Program-made: the position numbers and the translations under genes | The notes under the pieces: model-generated | The model's input: the letters and a program-made list of their open reading frames with translations, nothing else | The model's database searches: none | Told to the model about the DNA's origin: nothing | Part shown: one piece after another, positions 1 through 8,108 of the stretch | Position numbering within the stretch: the first letter of the stretch is position 1 | Layout of the letters: each line of letters begins with the position of its first letter | DNA from: Balneolaceae bacterium | Lineage (GTDB): Bacteria; Bacteroidota; Rhodothermia; Balneolales; Balneolaceae | Assembly: GCA_020832225.1 (NCBI GenBank) | Contig: JAFIFA010000044.1 | Span: 1-43,025, forward strand | Length of the DNA stretch: 43,025 nt | Direction: 5' to 3'

Positions 1-54
1 AAACAGGTTTCATATCACACCACGATTTTATGGAAGGTTGTGGTTTATGAGAAA

Positions 55-866
55 ATTTGAGGGTTACGGGTTGCGTGGTTTCGAGTTGCGGGTTTTCCTG
101 TGGCGATGTCCATCCTGTCGTTCTTATTTAGCCCATTTCAAGAAAGTTGACCCCGATTGGTCTGGACTACGCAAATGACCGCAGCAATTGGCAGTTGACA
201 GTAAACAACCGCGAATCCGGGATCCAGCACCGAAGCGTAGCGGAGGATCTTGCATTGTCGATCTTAAGGTTACAAGTTGCGGATTTGGTAGAGCTCAAAG
301 CTCAAAGCTGAAAGGAATGAGTTGGAGCTATGCACCAATTTTTAGCGTAGAAACTGAAAAACAGGGCTTTTGGGAACATCTGACTGTTGGATCGTTTACA
401 TTTTTGGGACAGTTTTTACCGCCGCGGTCGCCGAGTAGGCGCAGCTAACGCAGAGGAGAATAATCTCAAACTTGTCCTAATCCCTGCCCTGAAAGGGCGC
501 ACCAACTCAACTCGGAGCAACAGTTGTGTAATATGAAGGCCATTTGTCCCGTCAGGGACAACACATGGGTAGAAAAAGAACGTGCAAGCTACCCCCGCGC
601 CGAGGAGTGAATTTTAAAAAGGAACGGGGTTTTCCGAGGCGCAGTGGGAAGGTTTATGGGTAAAGGCTCTATGTCTCGCCCTCACGAACACACCTCCCGA
701 GTGGATCGGGACGTCGCTATGTTCCGCTTGTCTGTTTCGCTGAACGCTCCGTAGCCTGCCCCCTCTCCCCGACGTCTCGAGGGCAGGCAAGAGGGGAATT
801 TCAACCCCTCAACTAAATTCGAGCTAGCCTCCGGCTTCAAGCTCCTCAACGATTCAAACCGGCCTC
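55..866 (+). repeat. Composite intergenic repeat island, copy 1
   Basis: No credible gene is seen in the first 866 bases; the short open frames here have no recognisable product and cross repeat modules. In order the stretch holds GGGTTACGGGTTGCG-type repeats (about 60-105), a GCCCTGAAAGGGCGC hairpin followed by an AACTC..CGGAGCAAC block (about 485-524), a TGTCCC-GTCA-GGGACA hairpin (545-560), a GCGCCGAGGAG..CCGAGGCGCAGTGGGAAGG block (about 597-650), a CCCGAG/ATCGGGACGTCGC plus CCCCTCTCCCCGAC block (about 697-795) and a CAACGATTCAA tail (about 825-858). The tail ends just before the stop codon of the minus-strand lipoprotein gene. The same modules recur in the same order at 17755-18318, 34000-34665 (inverted) and 42440-42900. 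This is a dispersed repeat family of unknown name. Confidence 0.7.
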
Positions 867-1979
867 TTATATCGAACCGCTCTTCGTTTGCCTTACCCCG
901 ATCAGATTCAGCCGAAAATCATTCGGTTCGTCGTTCATCAGGGTAATCAGATATCCCTCTTTTGTAACTCCGAGCGGAGCACCTTCAACCGGAATCTCCC
1001 CCATAAAGGTGAAATCATCTGCATTCCACGCCGCTATGAAGTGATCTCTGTCCGTGAAATTGCGGGTTTCATAAAAAGCTTCCGTGTCGTTTCTGAACAC
1101 CAGGAGAATCAGCTCTTCAGTGAATGCAGGAAACAGGGATACGCTCTGCTCTTCGATCAAAAATTCAAAATACTCAGATTGATTTTGCACCTCGTCAATA
1201 AACTGATCGGATAGCTTGAATGAAGGCGGCAGATCTTCTATACGGGCTATTTTACTACCATCATTTAAATCAAATATTTGGATAAAGGGAATTTTGAGAT
1301 GAGTGGAGTAGACCCGGTTTTGAGAGCAGTCTACGGCGATCACCGGATCCTGAAGAATCGATCTGTTTCCGGCCAGAAACGGGTCAGCCTGACCGAATGG
1401 TTCTATCAGCCGAAACTCATCATCAAACCGGCCCGCAATTGTACTTGTATCAGAGATTGCATATTCAAAATGGTTGATGGAAAGAATCCAGTGATCTTCA
1501 CACTGGCGAAGGTCACGGGAGGTGATATCGATATCCTGATCAATCAAAGTTTGGTGAGATTTAACCTCACCGTTATTTCTGTCGAACGTTTTGATGAGAC
1601 CCTGTGCCTTGTCATTGATGACGATATTATCGGAAACATCAAGCCCGATATAACGGGCACTGAGAACCTCTTCAGGTCCCCTTCCTTCAGAACCTGCCCG
1701 ATCGATGAACTGCCCATCAAAGTCGATCAATGTTACGCCAACGGGTTGACGCAAATTTGCCAATGCTATTACCTCATTCTCTGTTGATGATGAGGCGATA
1801 GGGTAGATAGAGTGAAGGGATTCAGCCGCCTGCTTATCAACATGAATTTCATGATGGATGATGATTTCAAGAGAGGCTGGCATTCTGTCTTCGGATTGAT
1901 TGCAACTGCTAATGAGAAGCAGAACTGCCAGTAGGTTAAAACACCCTATAATTGAAGAATCACTAAGTGGTTTATTCAC
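867..1979 (-). CDS. 6-bladed beta-propeller lipoprotein
   Basis: A 370-residue protein with a lipoprotein signal peptide: a hydrophobic stretch ends in a lipobox with Cys26 (ISSC), so it is probably anchored in the outer membrane facing the periplasm or surface. The remainder fits the 6-bladed beta-propeller family common in Bacteroidota and relatives: repeated blade-like stretches, an early DFDGQFI strand followed by a GSEGRGPEE motif, and the FDRNNGEV strand. These proteins often sit in polysaccharide or peptide-sensing loci, but no partner gene lies next to this one, so its ligand is unknown. The gene is monocistronic and converges with repeat copy 1. Family assignment is by overall pattern rather than by a catalytic motif. 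Confidence 0.75.
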   Translation of the reverse strand: MNKPLSDSSIIGCFNLLAVLLLISSCNQSEDRMPASLEIIIHHEIHVDKQAAESLHSIYPIASSSTENEVIALANLRQPVGVTLIDFDGQFIDRAGSEGRGPEEVLSARYIGLDVSDNIVINDKAQGLIKTFDRNNGEVKSHQTLIDQDIDITSRDLRQCEDHWILSINHFEYAISDTSTIAGRFDDEFRLIEPFGQADPFLAGNRSILQDPVIAVDCSQNRVYSTHLKIPFIQIFDLNDGSKIARIEDLPPSFKLSDQFIDEVQNQSEYFEFLIEEQSVSLFPAFTEELILLVFRNDTEAFYETRNFTDRDHFIAAWNADDFTFMGEIPVEGAPLGVTKEGYLITLMNDEPNDFRLNLIGVRQTKSGSI

Positions 1980-2069
1980 AAGCTTAAAAAGAATGATTTT
2001 GAAAGATGGGGCATCTCCAGTTTCTCAAATATCTTACAGATTGGTGCGTTTTTCGGAACAACTAAATTA

Positions 2070-2082
2070 CACGAAAATCGTG
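2070..2082 (+). promoter_or_regulatory. Inverted repeat upstream of the vapB-like gene
   Basis: CACGA-AAA-TCGTG is a perfect 5-bp dyad with a 3-base centre, ending 4 bases before the antitoxin start codon. Type II antitoxins commonly repress their own promoter by binding a short dyad at this position. Its use as an operator is inferred; short dyads also occur by chance. Confidence 0.35.
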
Positions 2083-2086
2083 CATC

Positions 2087-2305
2087 ATGAAAAATATTAC
2101 ATTTACGGCCAACAAATCTCTGATTGAGAAAGCAAGATTGAAAGCCAAGATGGAGAACACGTCCCTGAATAAAAAATTCAGGGAGTGGTTGGAGCAGTAT
2201 GCTGCAAAAGGAGGAGAAAACCATCAATTCAATCAAGTCATGAATAAATTGAATTATACGCGTTCGGGTAAATCATTTACCAGAGATGAGATGAATGAGC
2301 GATAG
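2087..2305 (+). CDS. vapB: VapB-like type II antitoxin
   Basis: A 72-residue protein beginning MKNITFTANKSLIEKARLKA, the usual opening of the antitoxins that pair with PIN-domain VapC toxins (a short beta strand, then a helix that binds DNA as a ribbon-helix-helix dimer). The C-terminus GKSFTRDEMNER matches the toxin-neutralising tail of this group, which normally overlaps the toxin start. Here the overlapping toxin frame starts at 2295 but stops after 11 codons, so the antitoxin appears to be an orphan. A small dyad lies just before the start. It could retain only autoregulation or cross-neutralise another VapC elsewhere in the genome. Confidence 0.8.
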   Translation: MKNITFTANKSLIEKARLKAKMENTSLNKKFREWLEQYAAKGGENHQFNQVMNKLNYTRSGKSFTRDEMNER

Positions 2306-2330
2306 ATACTTTCTTGACACACTTTTCTAG
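2295..2330 (+). pseudogene. vapC: Truncated VapC (PIN-domain) toxin remnant
   Basis: An ATG at 2295, inside the last codons of the antitoxin gene, opens a frame reading M-S-D-R-Y-F-L-D-T-L-F and then a TAG at 2328-2330. MSDRYFLDT is the typical start of a PIN-domain toxin in this arrangement, where it normally continues into the N-V strand after the first catalytic Asp (Asp8 here). Everything after residue 9 has been lost and replaced by dispersed-repeat sequence. The remaining stub has one of the acidic active-site residues and cannot form a nuclease. The 11-base overlap with the antitoxin is the normal vapBC architecture, which supports a decayed pair over a chance frame. Confidence 0.72.
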
Positions 2331-2425
2331 ACACTCTCCGAACCTAAACGACTACCCGCTTGCGCCTTCAAGCCCCCTCAACGATTCAACAGTTCAACAG
2401 CCTTTGAGCTTTCAGCTCAACCCTT
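2331..2425 (+). repeat. Short copy of the CAACGATTCAACAG / TTTGAGCTTTCAGC repeat module
   Basis: The 95 bases between the broken toxin and the stop of the next minus-strand gene contain CAACGATTCAACAGTTCAAC and TTTGAGCTTTCAGCTCAACC. The same module ends the large repeat islands at 18186-18315 and, inverted, at 34002-34090. As in those islands, it abuts the stop codon of a convergent gene. Confidence 0.65.
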
Positions 2426-2911
2426 TCAGCTCTTCCCATCCCTATAATCCACCGCCGAAATTTCCCCATCTTTAACCATGTTGGTCTCCTTGCCGGGTAC
2501 AATATCGGTGTTCTGTGCGGCAACGCAGATCCAGCTGTTGTCCTCTTTTTTTCTGACTACAAAGGTGAAGATGTTGAACCGCATCTCCGGTTTGTCTGCC
2601 TGTTTCCGTTTCGACTGACCCTTCAGCCGCATTCTTGCATGAACCACAGCGGTATCATCCGATAGCTGACGCACTTTGGTTTTCGTCACCTTCAGGTTCG
2701 ATTCATTGAATATCACGCGCAGTCCATAGTCATGCGCCTTTCGGATATCTTCACGGTTCTCCCACCAGATCCCTACCACATTCACAAAATCGGCATCCTT
2801 ATCAAACAGGGCGGCGATATCGCCGGCACTGCGGCGGTTCCAGGCACCGGCAAACAGGGCCGGAATATCTTCGGGTGATTGAGGCTTATCTCTGTTCTCA
2901 TTCATAACCAT
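2426..2911 (-). CDS. SgcJ/EcaC-like (SnoaL/NTF2-fold) protein
   Basis: A 161-residue cytoplasmic protein with the NTF2/SnoaL-like pattern: an N-terminal helix leading into WNRRSAGDIAALFDKDADFV, then VGIWWENREDIRKAH, an acidic TKVRQLSDDTAVVHARM strand pair, and a final FTFVVRKKEDNSWICVAAQNT strand. This is the layout of the SgcJ/EcaC family. Family members are annotated as oxidoreductases or isomerases, but the substrate is generally unknown and cannot be inferred here. The start at 2911 has AGG seven bases upstream; Met3 is an alternative start. The gene stands alone, back to back with the aldo/keto reductase. Confidence 0.7.
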   Translation of the reverse strand: MVMNENRDKPQSPEDIPALFAGAWNRRSAGDIAALFDKDADFVNVVGIWWENREDIRKAHDYGLRVIFNESNLKVTKTKVRQLSDDTAVVHARMRLKGQSKRKQADKPEMRFNIFTFVVRKKEDNSWICVAAQNTDIVPGKETNMVKDGEISAVDYRDGKS

Positions 2912-3019
2912 ATAACCTATTGCAGTTCAGCATCTTTTAAATATCATGGAACCGTGAGTCGGCCATTTTCATTCTTTAGATAAACATACTACAACCTGAA
3001 AACGATCCGGTTACAAACA

Positions 3020-3973
3020 ATGAAGAAACTGACCTTTCGTGATGGCGACAAAATTCCTGCAATCGGGCTTGGTACCTGGAAATCGGATCCCGGGAAAGTA
3101 GGCGATGCCGTATCAGCCGCGCTTGAAACGGGCTACCGGCATATTGACTGCGCCGCCATCTACGGCAATGAAGCAGAAATTGGCGAAGCACTGCAGAAAT
3201 CATACAGTGATTTGGGAATCAGCCGTAAGGATGTCTGGCTCACCTCCAAGCTTTGGAACAGAGAACATAAACGGGAAGATGTCATCCCGGCCCTTAAACA
3301 GACATTAAGCGACCTTCAAACAGACTACCTCGATCTCTACCTGATCCACTGGCCGGTTGCATTTCGTCCAGACCTCGAAGGATTTCCCCGCAGCGACGAT
3401 GACTATCTACCCCTGAGTGAAGTGCCGCTTACAGAGACATGGGATGCGATGCTCGAAGCAAAAAAGCAGGGTTTGATTCGTCACGCCGGTGTCTCAAATT
3501 TCAGCATTAAAAAACTCAAGGAGCTGATCCGTCACCTGGGTGAAGACCCCGAGATGAATCAGGTTGAGCTGCACCCCTACCTTCAGCAGAAAGAACTGCT
3601 CAAATTTTGCAAGGAGAAAGGCATTCTGCTCACCTCCTACTCCCCGCTCGGCAGCGGCGACAGACCCGAACGCCTGAAAAAGGAGGGTGAGCCCACGCTT
3701 CTCGATAACGAGGTAATTCTCTCAATTGCTGAGAAACAGGAAGCAACTCCAGCTCAGGTTCTCATTCAGTGGGCGGTTGCCAGAGGCACCTGTGTGATTC
3801 CAAAATCCACCAATCCGGGCAGAATCGACGAGAACTTCAACAGCAAGGAGGTTGATCTCGATGAGGAGGATATGGAGCAGATCGAAAGCCTCGACATCCA
3901 CTTCAGATATCTCGATGGCACCGTTTTTGAGACTGAGAGTGAGATGTATAGGGATATATTTGATGAGGGGTGA
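3020..3973 (+). CDS. Aldo/keto reductase
   Basis: A 317-residue NADPH-dependent aldo/keto reductase with a full-length TIM barrel. The catalytic tetrad sits at the canonical positions: Asp43 and Tyr48 (in HIDCAAIYGN), Lys77 (LTSKLW) and His110 (LIHWP). The HAGVSNF strand and the NADPH-binding IPKSTNPGRI loop near the C-terminus are present. It resembles the eukaryotic-type AKR1 aldehyde reductases more than the short bacterial 2,5-diketogluconate reductases, because of its long loop around 115-140 and its C-terminal RYLDG tail. It likely reduces aldehydes to alcohols in the cytoplasm; the physiological substrate is unknown. It has no operon partners. Confidence 0.9.
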   Translation: MKKLTFRDGDKIPAIGLGTWKSDPGKVGDAVSAALETGYRHIDCAAIYGNEAEIGEALQKSYSDLGISRKDVWLTSKLWNREHKREDVIPALKQTLSDLQTDYLDLYLIHWPVAFRPDLEGFPRSDDDYLPLSEVPLTETWDAMLEAKKQGLIRHAGVSNFSIKKLKELIRHLGEDPEMNQVELHPYLQQKELLKFCKEKGILLTSYSPLGSGDRPERLKKEGEPTLLDNEVILSIAEKQEATPAQVLIQWAVARGTCVIPKSTNPGRIDENFNSKEVDLDEEDMEQIESLDIHFRYLDGTVFETESEMYRDIFDEG

Positions 3974-4080
3974 AGTGGAGACGTGAGATGTTCAGCCGTG
4001 AGAAGGGATAGCATGGAGTAGGTTAGTAGATGCTAGATGGTTTACGTTGCGCATCGCGCGGAGCGTTTTTTTCTCGTGCT
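3974..4080 (+). repeat. Dispersed repeat related to the 40388-40480 element
   Basis: This stretch holds GAGACGTGAGATG, GTTAGTAGATG, GATGGTTTACGTTGCGCA and CGCGGAGCG. These correspond in order to GAGACGTGAGA, GTTAGCAGATG, GATGGTTTGCGTAGCGCA and TGCGGAGGG at 40394-40470. It is therefore a second, diverged copy without the right-hand inverted arm. It leads straight into the 168-bp tandem repeat. Confidence 0.5.
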
Positions 4081-4430
4081 TCGTCAGTCGAGGGGGGCGT
4101 AGCTCGTCTGACGACTCTGCTCTGTTTCCAAACATGAGAACCAAACTCTCAGTCGTCTGACGAGTCCCTGGGGTTTGGCGCAGCCCTGGCCCTCAAGAAC
4201 TCGACAGACGAGTGATCTTCCCAAGCTTTTCGTTACAAACCGGTATACTCGTCAGTCGAGGAGGGCGTAGCTCGTCTGACGACTCTGCTCTGTTCCTAAA
4301 CATGAGAACAAGACTCTCAGTCGTCTGACGAGTCCCTGGGGTTTGGCGCAGTCCCCGCCTTCAATAACTCGACAGACGAGTGAACTATCCAAGCTTTTGG
4401 TTACGGGGTAAAATACTCGTCAGTCGAGGG
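4081..4430 (+). repeat. 168-bp tandem direct repeat of nested near-palindromes
   Basis: The 13-mer TCGTCAGTCGAGG begins at 4081, 4249 and 4417, giving two full 168-bp units and the start of a third. Each unit carries four 13-bp motifs of the form CTCG-N5-CGAG or a close variant: A = CTCGTCAGTCGAG, B = CTCGTCTGACGAC, C = GTCGTCTGACGAG and D = CTCGACAGACGAG. D is nearly the reverse complement of A, and C of B, so the unit can fold as a nested hairpin A-B...C-D. The stretch lies between the convergent aldo/keto reductase and gamma-glutamyltransferase genes. It resembles REP/BIME-type palindromic repeats mobilised by RAYT (IS200-like) transposases, though no such transposase is present here. Confidence 0.85.
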
Positions 4431-4437
4431 GCACAAC

Positions 4438-6177
4438 TCAAAACCCCGCAGCCTGGCCGTCTACTCTCGATTCGGATGCTCCGATCCAGACGTTGTGATC
4501 GTGATCGCGCAGTATTCCCTGATAGCGACCGAAGAAACTCTCACCGATACGTACGGTATGTCCGCGACTGCGGAGACCGCGCACTACCTGGTAGTCGATA
4601 CCTGATTCGAAGTGGACCGTTCCCCTACCCCCTTCAATCTCGTCCAGATCTTGTACCGGTTCGGTTGAGCCGTTGTGCATCCAGCGCAGGGCGTCACCCG
4701 CCTCCTGAATGTTCATTCCGAAATCGATCACGTTGGTCAGGATACTGAGATGACCCACCGGCTGATAGGCGCCACCCATATTCCCGTAGCTGAACCACGG
4801 CTTGCCATCCTTCATCGCGAATCCGGGGATGATGGTATGAAACGGACGTTTGCCGGGCTCATAGACGTTGGGGTGAGCAGGATCAAGCGAAAAGAGCTCG
4901 CCTCGATTCTGGAAACTAAATCCGGTTCCCGGAACCACAAACCCGGTGCCCATTCCCCGGAAGTTGCTCTGAATAAGAGAGACAATGTTCCCTTCAGAGT
5001 CGGCCGTGGTGAGGTAGATCGTATCGCCATCCTCCATCACATCTACGCCGGTTGAGACGTCCTGCATGGCCCTTTCACCAATCAGCTCACGTCGCTCTGC
5101 TGCATACTCCTTGGAGAGGAGACGATCGAGAGGCTGATCATAGAAATCGGGATCAACATAGTGCTTCGCACGGTCTTCGTAAGCCAGTTTTTTCGCTTCA
5201 ATCATCAGGTGCATCGTCTCTTCGCTGGCAAAACCCTTTTCAGCCAGGTCGTAACCTTCCAGAATGTTGAGCATCTGCAGCACGGCCGTCCCCTGGTTGT
5301 TCCCGCCAATCTGATAGATATCATAGCCGCGATAGTTTACCGTCTGGGGCTCCACCCATTCAGAGTTGTGATTGTCAAAATCCTCGTAACGTAGGTATCC
5401 CCCGTTTTCCCTCATCCATTCATCAATCTTCTCTGCAATTTCGCCGCGATAGAACGCATCCACACCCTGCTCGGCTATCAGTCGAAAGGTATTGCCGAGA
5501 TCGGGATTTCTGAACACTTCGCCCTTTTCCGGTCCGCGGCCATCGATGGTGAAGGTCTCTTCAAATGCACCAGGTTGATTGCTCAGAAAGCCTGCGCTCC
5601 GCTGCCACGCACCAGCAATCGCTTCACTCACGGGAAACCCTTCTTCAGCGTAGTAGATCGGCTCATCCAGAATCTGATCCATTGGCATGGAGCCAAACCG
5701 GTCGTGCATCTCAAACCAGCCATCAATGGCGCCCGGTACTGAAACGGAGAGCAGATCGTAGGCGGGAATGGCGTCGTCACCCTGCTCTTCCAGAATCTCC
5801 ATCAGTTCGTCGTAAGACAGATTAAGCGGGGAGCGTCCGCTTGCGTTGAGGGCGTAGACCTCGCCACTCTCCTCGTGCCAGATCAGCGCAAAGAGATCGC
5901 CTCCAATGCCGTTTCCGGTGGGCTCCATCAGCCCCATCGCCGCATTTGCAGCGATTGCGGCATCAATTGCGTTGCCTCCCCTTCGGAGTACATCGAGCCC
6001 AACTTGTGTAGCCAGCGGCTGACTGGTTGCCACCATTCCGCGCTGGGCGATCACTTCAGACCGGGTTGCAAATGGCTCGCCCGATTCACGGTCGATTTGG
6101 GCATACAGATTATCAATTGAGATAAATGAAATTAACATCAGCACAGCGGCTGATGTTGAAAACTTGGAAGAGATCAT
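4438..6177 (-). CDS. ggt: Gamma-glutamyltransferase precursor
   Basis: A 579-residue precursor of the N-terminal nucleophile gamma-glutamyltranspeptidase family, which cleaves or transfers the gamma-glutamyl group of glutathione and related peptides in the periplasm. A signal peptide (about 1-26, ending YAQ) is followed by the large-subunit motifs GNAIDAAIAANAAMGLMEP (69-86) and GNGIGGDLFALIW. Self-cleavage is expected before Thr386 in the GDTIYLTTAD stretch, which aligns with the catalytic Thr of the Escherichia coli enzyme; the small subunit then runs to the C-terminus and includes GNMGGAYQPVGH. The gene is full length and solitary. It ends 8 bases from the nested-palindrome repeat. Confidence 0.92.
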   Translation of the reverse strand: MISSKFSTSAAVLMLISFISIDNLYAQIDRESGEPFATRSEVIAQRGMVATSQPLATQVGLDVLRRGGNAIDAAIAANAAMGLMEPTGNGIGGDLFALIWHEESGEVYALNASGRSPLNLSYDELMEILEEQGDDAIPAYDLLSVSVPGAIDGWFEMHDRFGSMPMDQILDEPIYYAEEGFPVSEAIAGAWQRSAGFLSNQPGAFEETFTIDGRGPEKGEVFRNPDLGNTFRLIAEQGVDAFYRGEIAEKIDEWMRENGGYLRYEDFDNHNSEWVEPQTVNYRGYDIYQIGGNNQGTAVLQMLNILEGYDLAEKGFASEETMHLMIEAKKLAYEDRAKHYVDPDFYDQPLDRLLSKEYAAERRELIGERAMQDVSTGVDVMEDGDTIYLTTADSEGNIVSLIQSNFRGMGTGFVVPGTGFSFQNRGELFSLDPAHPNVYEPGKRPFHTIIPGFAMKDGKPWFSYGNMGGAYQPVGHLSILTNVIDFGMNIQEAGDALRWMHNGSTEPVQDLDEIEGGRGTVHFESGIDYQVVRGLRSRGHTVRIGESFFGRYQGILRDHDHNVWIGASESRVDGQAAGF

Positions 6178-6467
6178 AGTGAAGTCAGATTTATATCAAA
6201 TTTCCTCACTATACAATTGAAAATGAGTAGTTGCAAGATTTTGATAAGTATCAGGGGTTAGTTGAAGCGACAGACTTTCAGTAAAAAACCATTTTGAGAG
6301 TGAAAGGGATTCCCAAAAATTGGTTCATACCTATTGGGTAGTGGGACTTTCGCTGGTCAATACCTACAAATGCTGAATTTGATATTTTATCAGGATTATG
6401 ATGTCTACCCTAAGCGGGTATGGCGTGCATCAACAACATGTTTTAATCAACGTAAACCTTGAAGTTA
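6178..6467. other. Intergenic region, no gene seen
   Basis: About 290 AT-rich bases separate the divergent ggt and small membrane protein genes and must carry promoters for both. No strong dyad, RNA element or repeat was recognised. Confidence 0.5.
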
Positions 6468-6692
6468 ATGTCTCTAGAAAAATATAAGCTATTAATACCA
6501 TTAGCTTTTGCCATTTTGATTGGCTTGGCTGTGGCCTTTTTTGGCATCTCATCAAGAATTTCCAAAACCGGATGGGAGAAATTTCCTGCCACACCCTTGG
6601 ACTGGCTCTCAATAGCCGGCAGCGCAGGAATTGTTGTGGGATTAATTCTATTTTTGATCTATTACTTCAGAAGAAGAAAAAGTTACGCTTAA
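6468..6692 (+). CDS. Small two-span membrane protein
   Basis: A 74-residue hydrophobic protein of unrecognised family. It has two predicted membrane segments, roughly residues 7-26 (LLIPLAFAILIGLAVAFFGI) and 46-67 (WLSIAGSAGIVVGLILFLIYYF), with a short loop between them and a basic RRRKSYA tail that should face the cytoplasm. The ATG at 6468 is preferred; a TTG three codons upstream is the only extension. It stands before the GroES-like gene with a 120-base gap, so an operon is possible but not clear. No function can be assigned. Confidence 0.55.
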   Translation: MSLEKYKLLIPLAFAILIGLAVAFFGISSRISKTGWEKFPATPLDWLSIAGSAGIVVGLILFLIYYFRRRKSYA

Positions 6693-6812
6693 CGTGGCCG
6701 GCAGAAAACCCTTTTGAACGGAAAGCTGTAAGTACACTGTTCATTGGAAATGTGATTCCCGTATATTTCAACACTAATTAAAACCAGTTTAATCACCCAA
6801 GCAAACCCTAAG

Positions 6813-7190
6813 ATGATCCAGGAATACCTCAACTCTGTTGACAAATTTATCATTATTGGCGACCGTGTTCTCATTAAACCAAGAGAGATGGAGACCCACA
6901 CAAAGAGCGGACTCGTTCTACCCGCTACCGTCAAAGAGAAAGAGGAGATTCAGAGCGGGTACATCATCAAAACCGGTCCGGGTTATCCGATTCCATCACA
7001 GGAGAGTGACGAACCATGGAAACCGGAGGGATCTGATACCAAGTATATGGGCATGCAGGCCAAAGAGGGCGACCTGGCCATCTTCCTGAAACGGAACGCC
7101 CATGAAATTGAGTTTGAAAACGAGAAGTTTCTGATTGTACCACACGCATCCATCCTCCTGCTGATCCGGGATGACCATCAGCTGGAGTAA
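6813..7190 (+). CDS. GroES-like (Cpn10) co-chaperonin homologue
   Basis: A 125-residue protein with the Cpn10 fold signature: GDRVLIKPREMETHTKSGLVLP near the N-terminus (the mobile-loop region of GroES) and EGDLAIFLKRNAHEIEFENE followed by FLIVPHASILLLI at the C-terminus. It is about 30 residues longer than GroES; the extra length is an N-terminal MIQEYLNSVDKFI extension and an insertion around residues 60-80 (ESDEPWKPEGSDTKYMG). No groEL lies nearby, so this is probably a paralogue of the main groES. It could cap a GroEL ring under special conditions or have another role. The MBL-fold gene starts 24 bases downstream on the same strand. Confidence 0.8.
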   Translation: MIQEYLNSVDKFIIIGDRVLIKPREMETHTKSGLVLPATVKEKEEIQSGYIIKTGPGYPIPSQESDEPWKPEGSDTKYMGMQAKEGDLAIFLKRNAHEIEFENEKFLIVPHASILLLIRDDHQLE

Positions 7191-7214
7191 CAACCCTGCA
7201 CCAACCCGAACGCC

Positions 7215-8108
7215 ATGAAACGATCCGAATTCCTGAAACAGCTTGCCCTCATCAGTACGGGCACATTGATTCTGCCAAGATTCAGCTACAAAACTGACTC
7301 TCCATTCAGGGAGCTCAGAAACGGAGTCGGAACCTTTTCCATGCGAGGCGGAACTATTGGGTGGTATGCGGGTGGCGATTCAATTGCCGTGGTCGATTCG
7401 CAGTATGAAGACACCGCATCTCAGTTTCTAAACGGCATTACGGACTATGGTGACGGAACCGGCTTGACCCTCATCAACTCACACCACCATGGTGATCACA
7501 CCTCCGGTAACCCCATATTCAGGGATGCAGGGTACCGGATTGTGGCTCATGAGGAGGTACCAAGACTCCAGCAGCAGTCTGTCGGTGATGGCGCAAATGC
7601 GGTAACCGCTCAGGAGACCTACAGCGAGAGCCTTGATATCGACCTTGGACATGAACAGATTCGTCTGCGTTATCACGGCAGGGCCCATACATCGGGCGAT
7701 TCCGTGATTCGCTTCAACAACGCCAACAACATCCACATGGGTGATCTCGTCTTCAACCGACTCTACCCTTTTATCGATATCGATGGCGGTGCCTCCATTG
7801 CCGGCTGGATCGAGCTCCTTGAAACGGTTGCAAACGGTGCTGATTCCGATACTATTTTTATCTTCGGCCATGGAAACCCTGAATTTGGCGTAACCGGAGA
7901 TTACAGTGACCTTCTCCATATGCGCGATTTTCTCACCAAAGTGCTCGAACATACACAGGAAGGGATCGATGCGGGCAAGAGTCGGGAAGAGATTACGGAG
8001 GTTCATTCGTTTGATGAATTTCCCGATTTTGTCAGTCCGTCCGATTTTCTCTCACTCCCAAGAAACCTCAACGCCGCCTATCGCGATCTGACTGAAAACA
8101 GTGACTAA
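7215..8108 (+). CDS. MBL-fold metallo-hydrolase, exported
   Basis: A 297-residue metallo-beta-lactamase-fold hydrolase. The metal-binding set is visible: His90-x-His92-x-Asp94-His95 in SHHHGDH, His158 in RAHTSGD, Asp177 in HMGD and His219 in FGHG. This gives a complete binuclear zinc site. The N-terminus KRSEFLKQLALISTGTLILPRF looks like a degenerate Tat-type or Sec signal (no twin Arg), so a periplasmic location is likely. The substrate is not inferable: the fold serves beta-lactamases, glyoxalase II-like enzymes and many others. The gene overlaps by 8 bases with the zinc-ribbon gene that follows. Confidence 0.85.
   Translation: MKRSEFLKQLALISTGTLILPRFSYKTDSPFRELRNGVGTFSMRGGTIGWYAGGDSIAVVDSQYEDTASQFLNGITDYGDGTGLTLINSHHHGDHTSGNPIFRDAGYRIVAHEEVPRLQQQSVGDGANAVTAQETYSESLDIDLGHEQIRLRYHGRAHTSGDSVIRFNNANNIHMGDLVFNRLYPFIDIDGGASIAGWIELLETVANGADSDTIFIFGHGNPEFGVTGDYSDLLHMRDFLTKVLEHTQEGIDAGKSREEITEVHSFDEFPDFVSPSDFLSLPRNLNAAYRDLTENSD

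Noticed and set aside
188-448. 86-codon frame reading across the first repeat island
   Set aside because: It crosses repeat modules, has no family features and no supported start, so it is probably chance.
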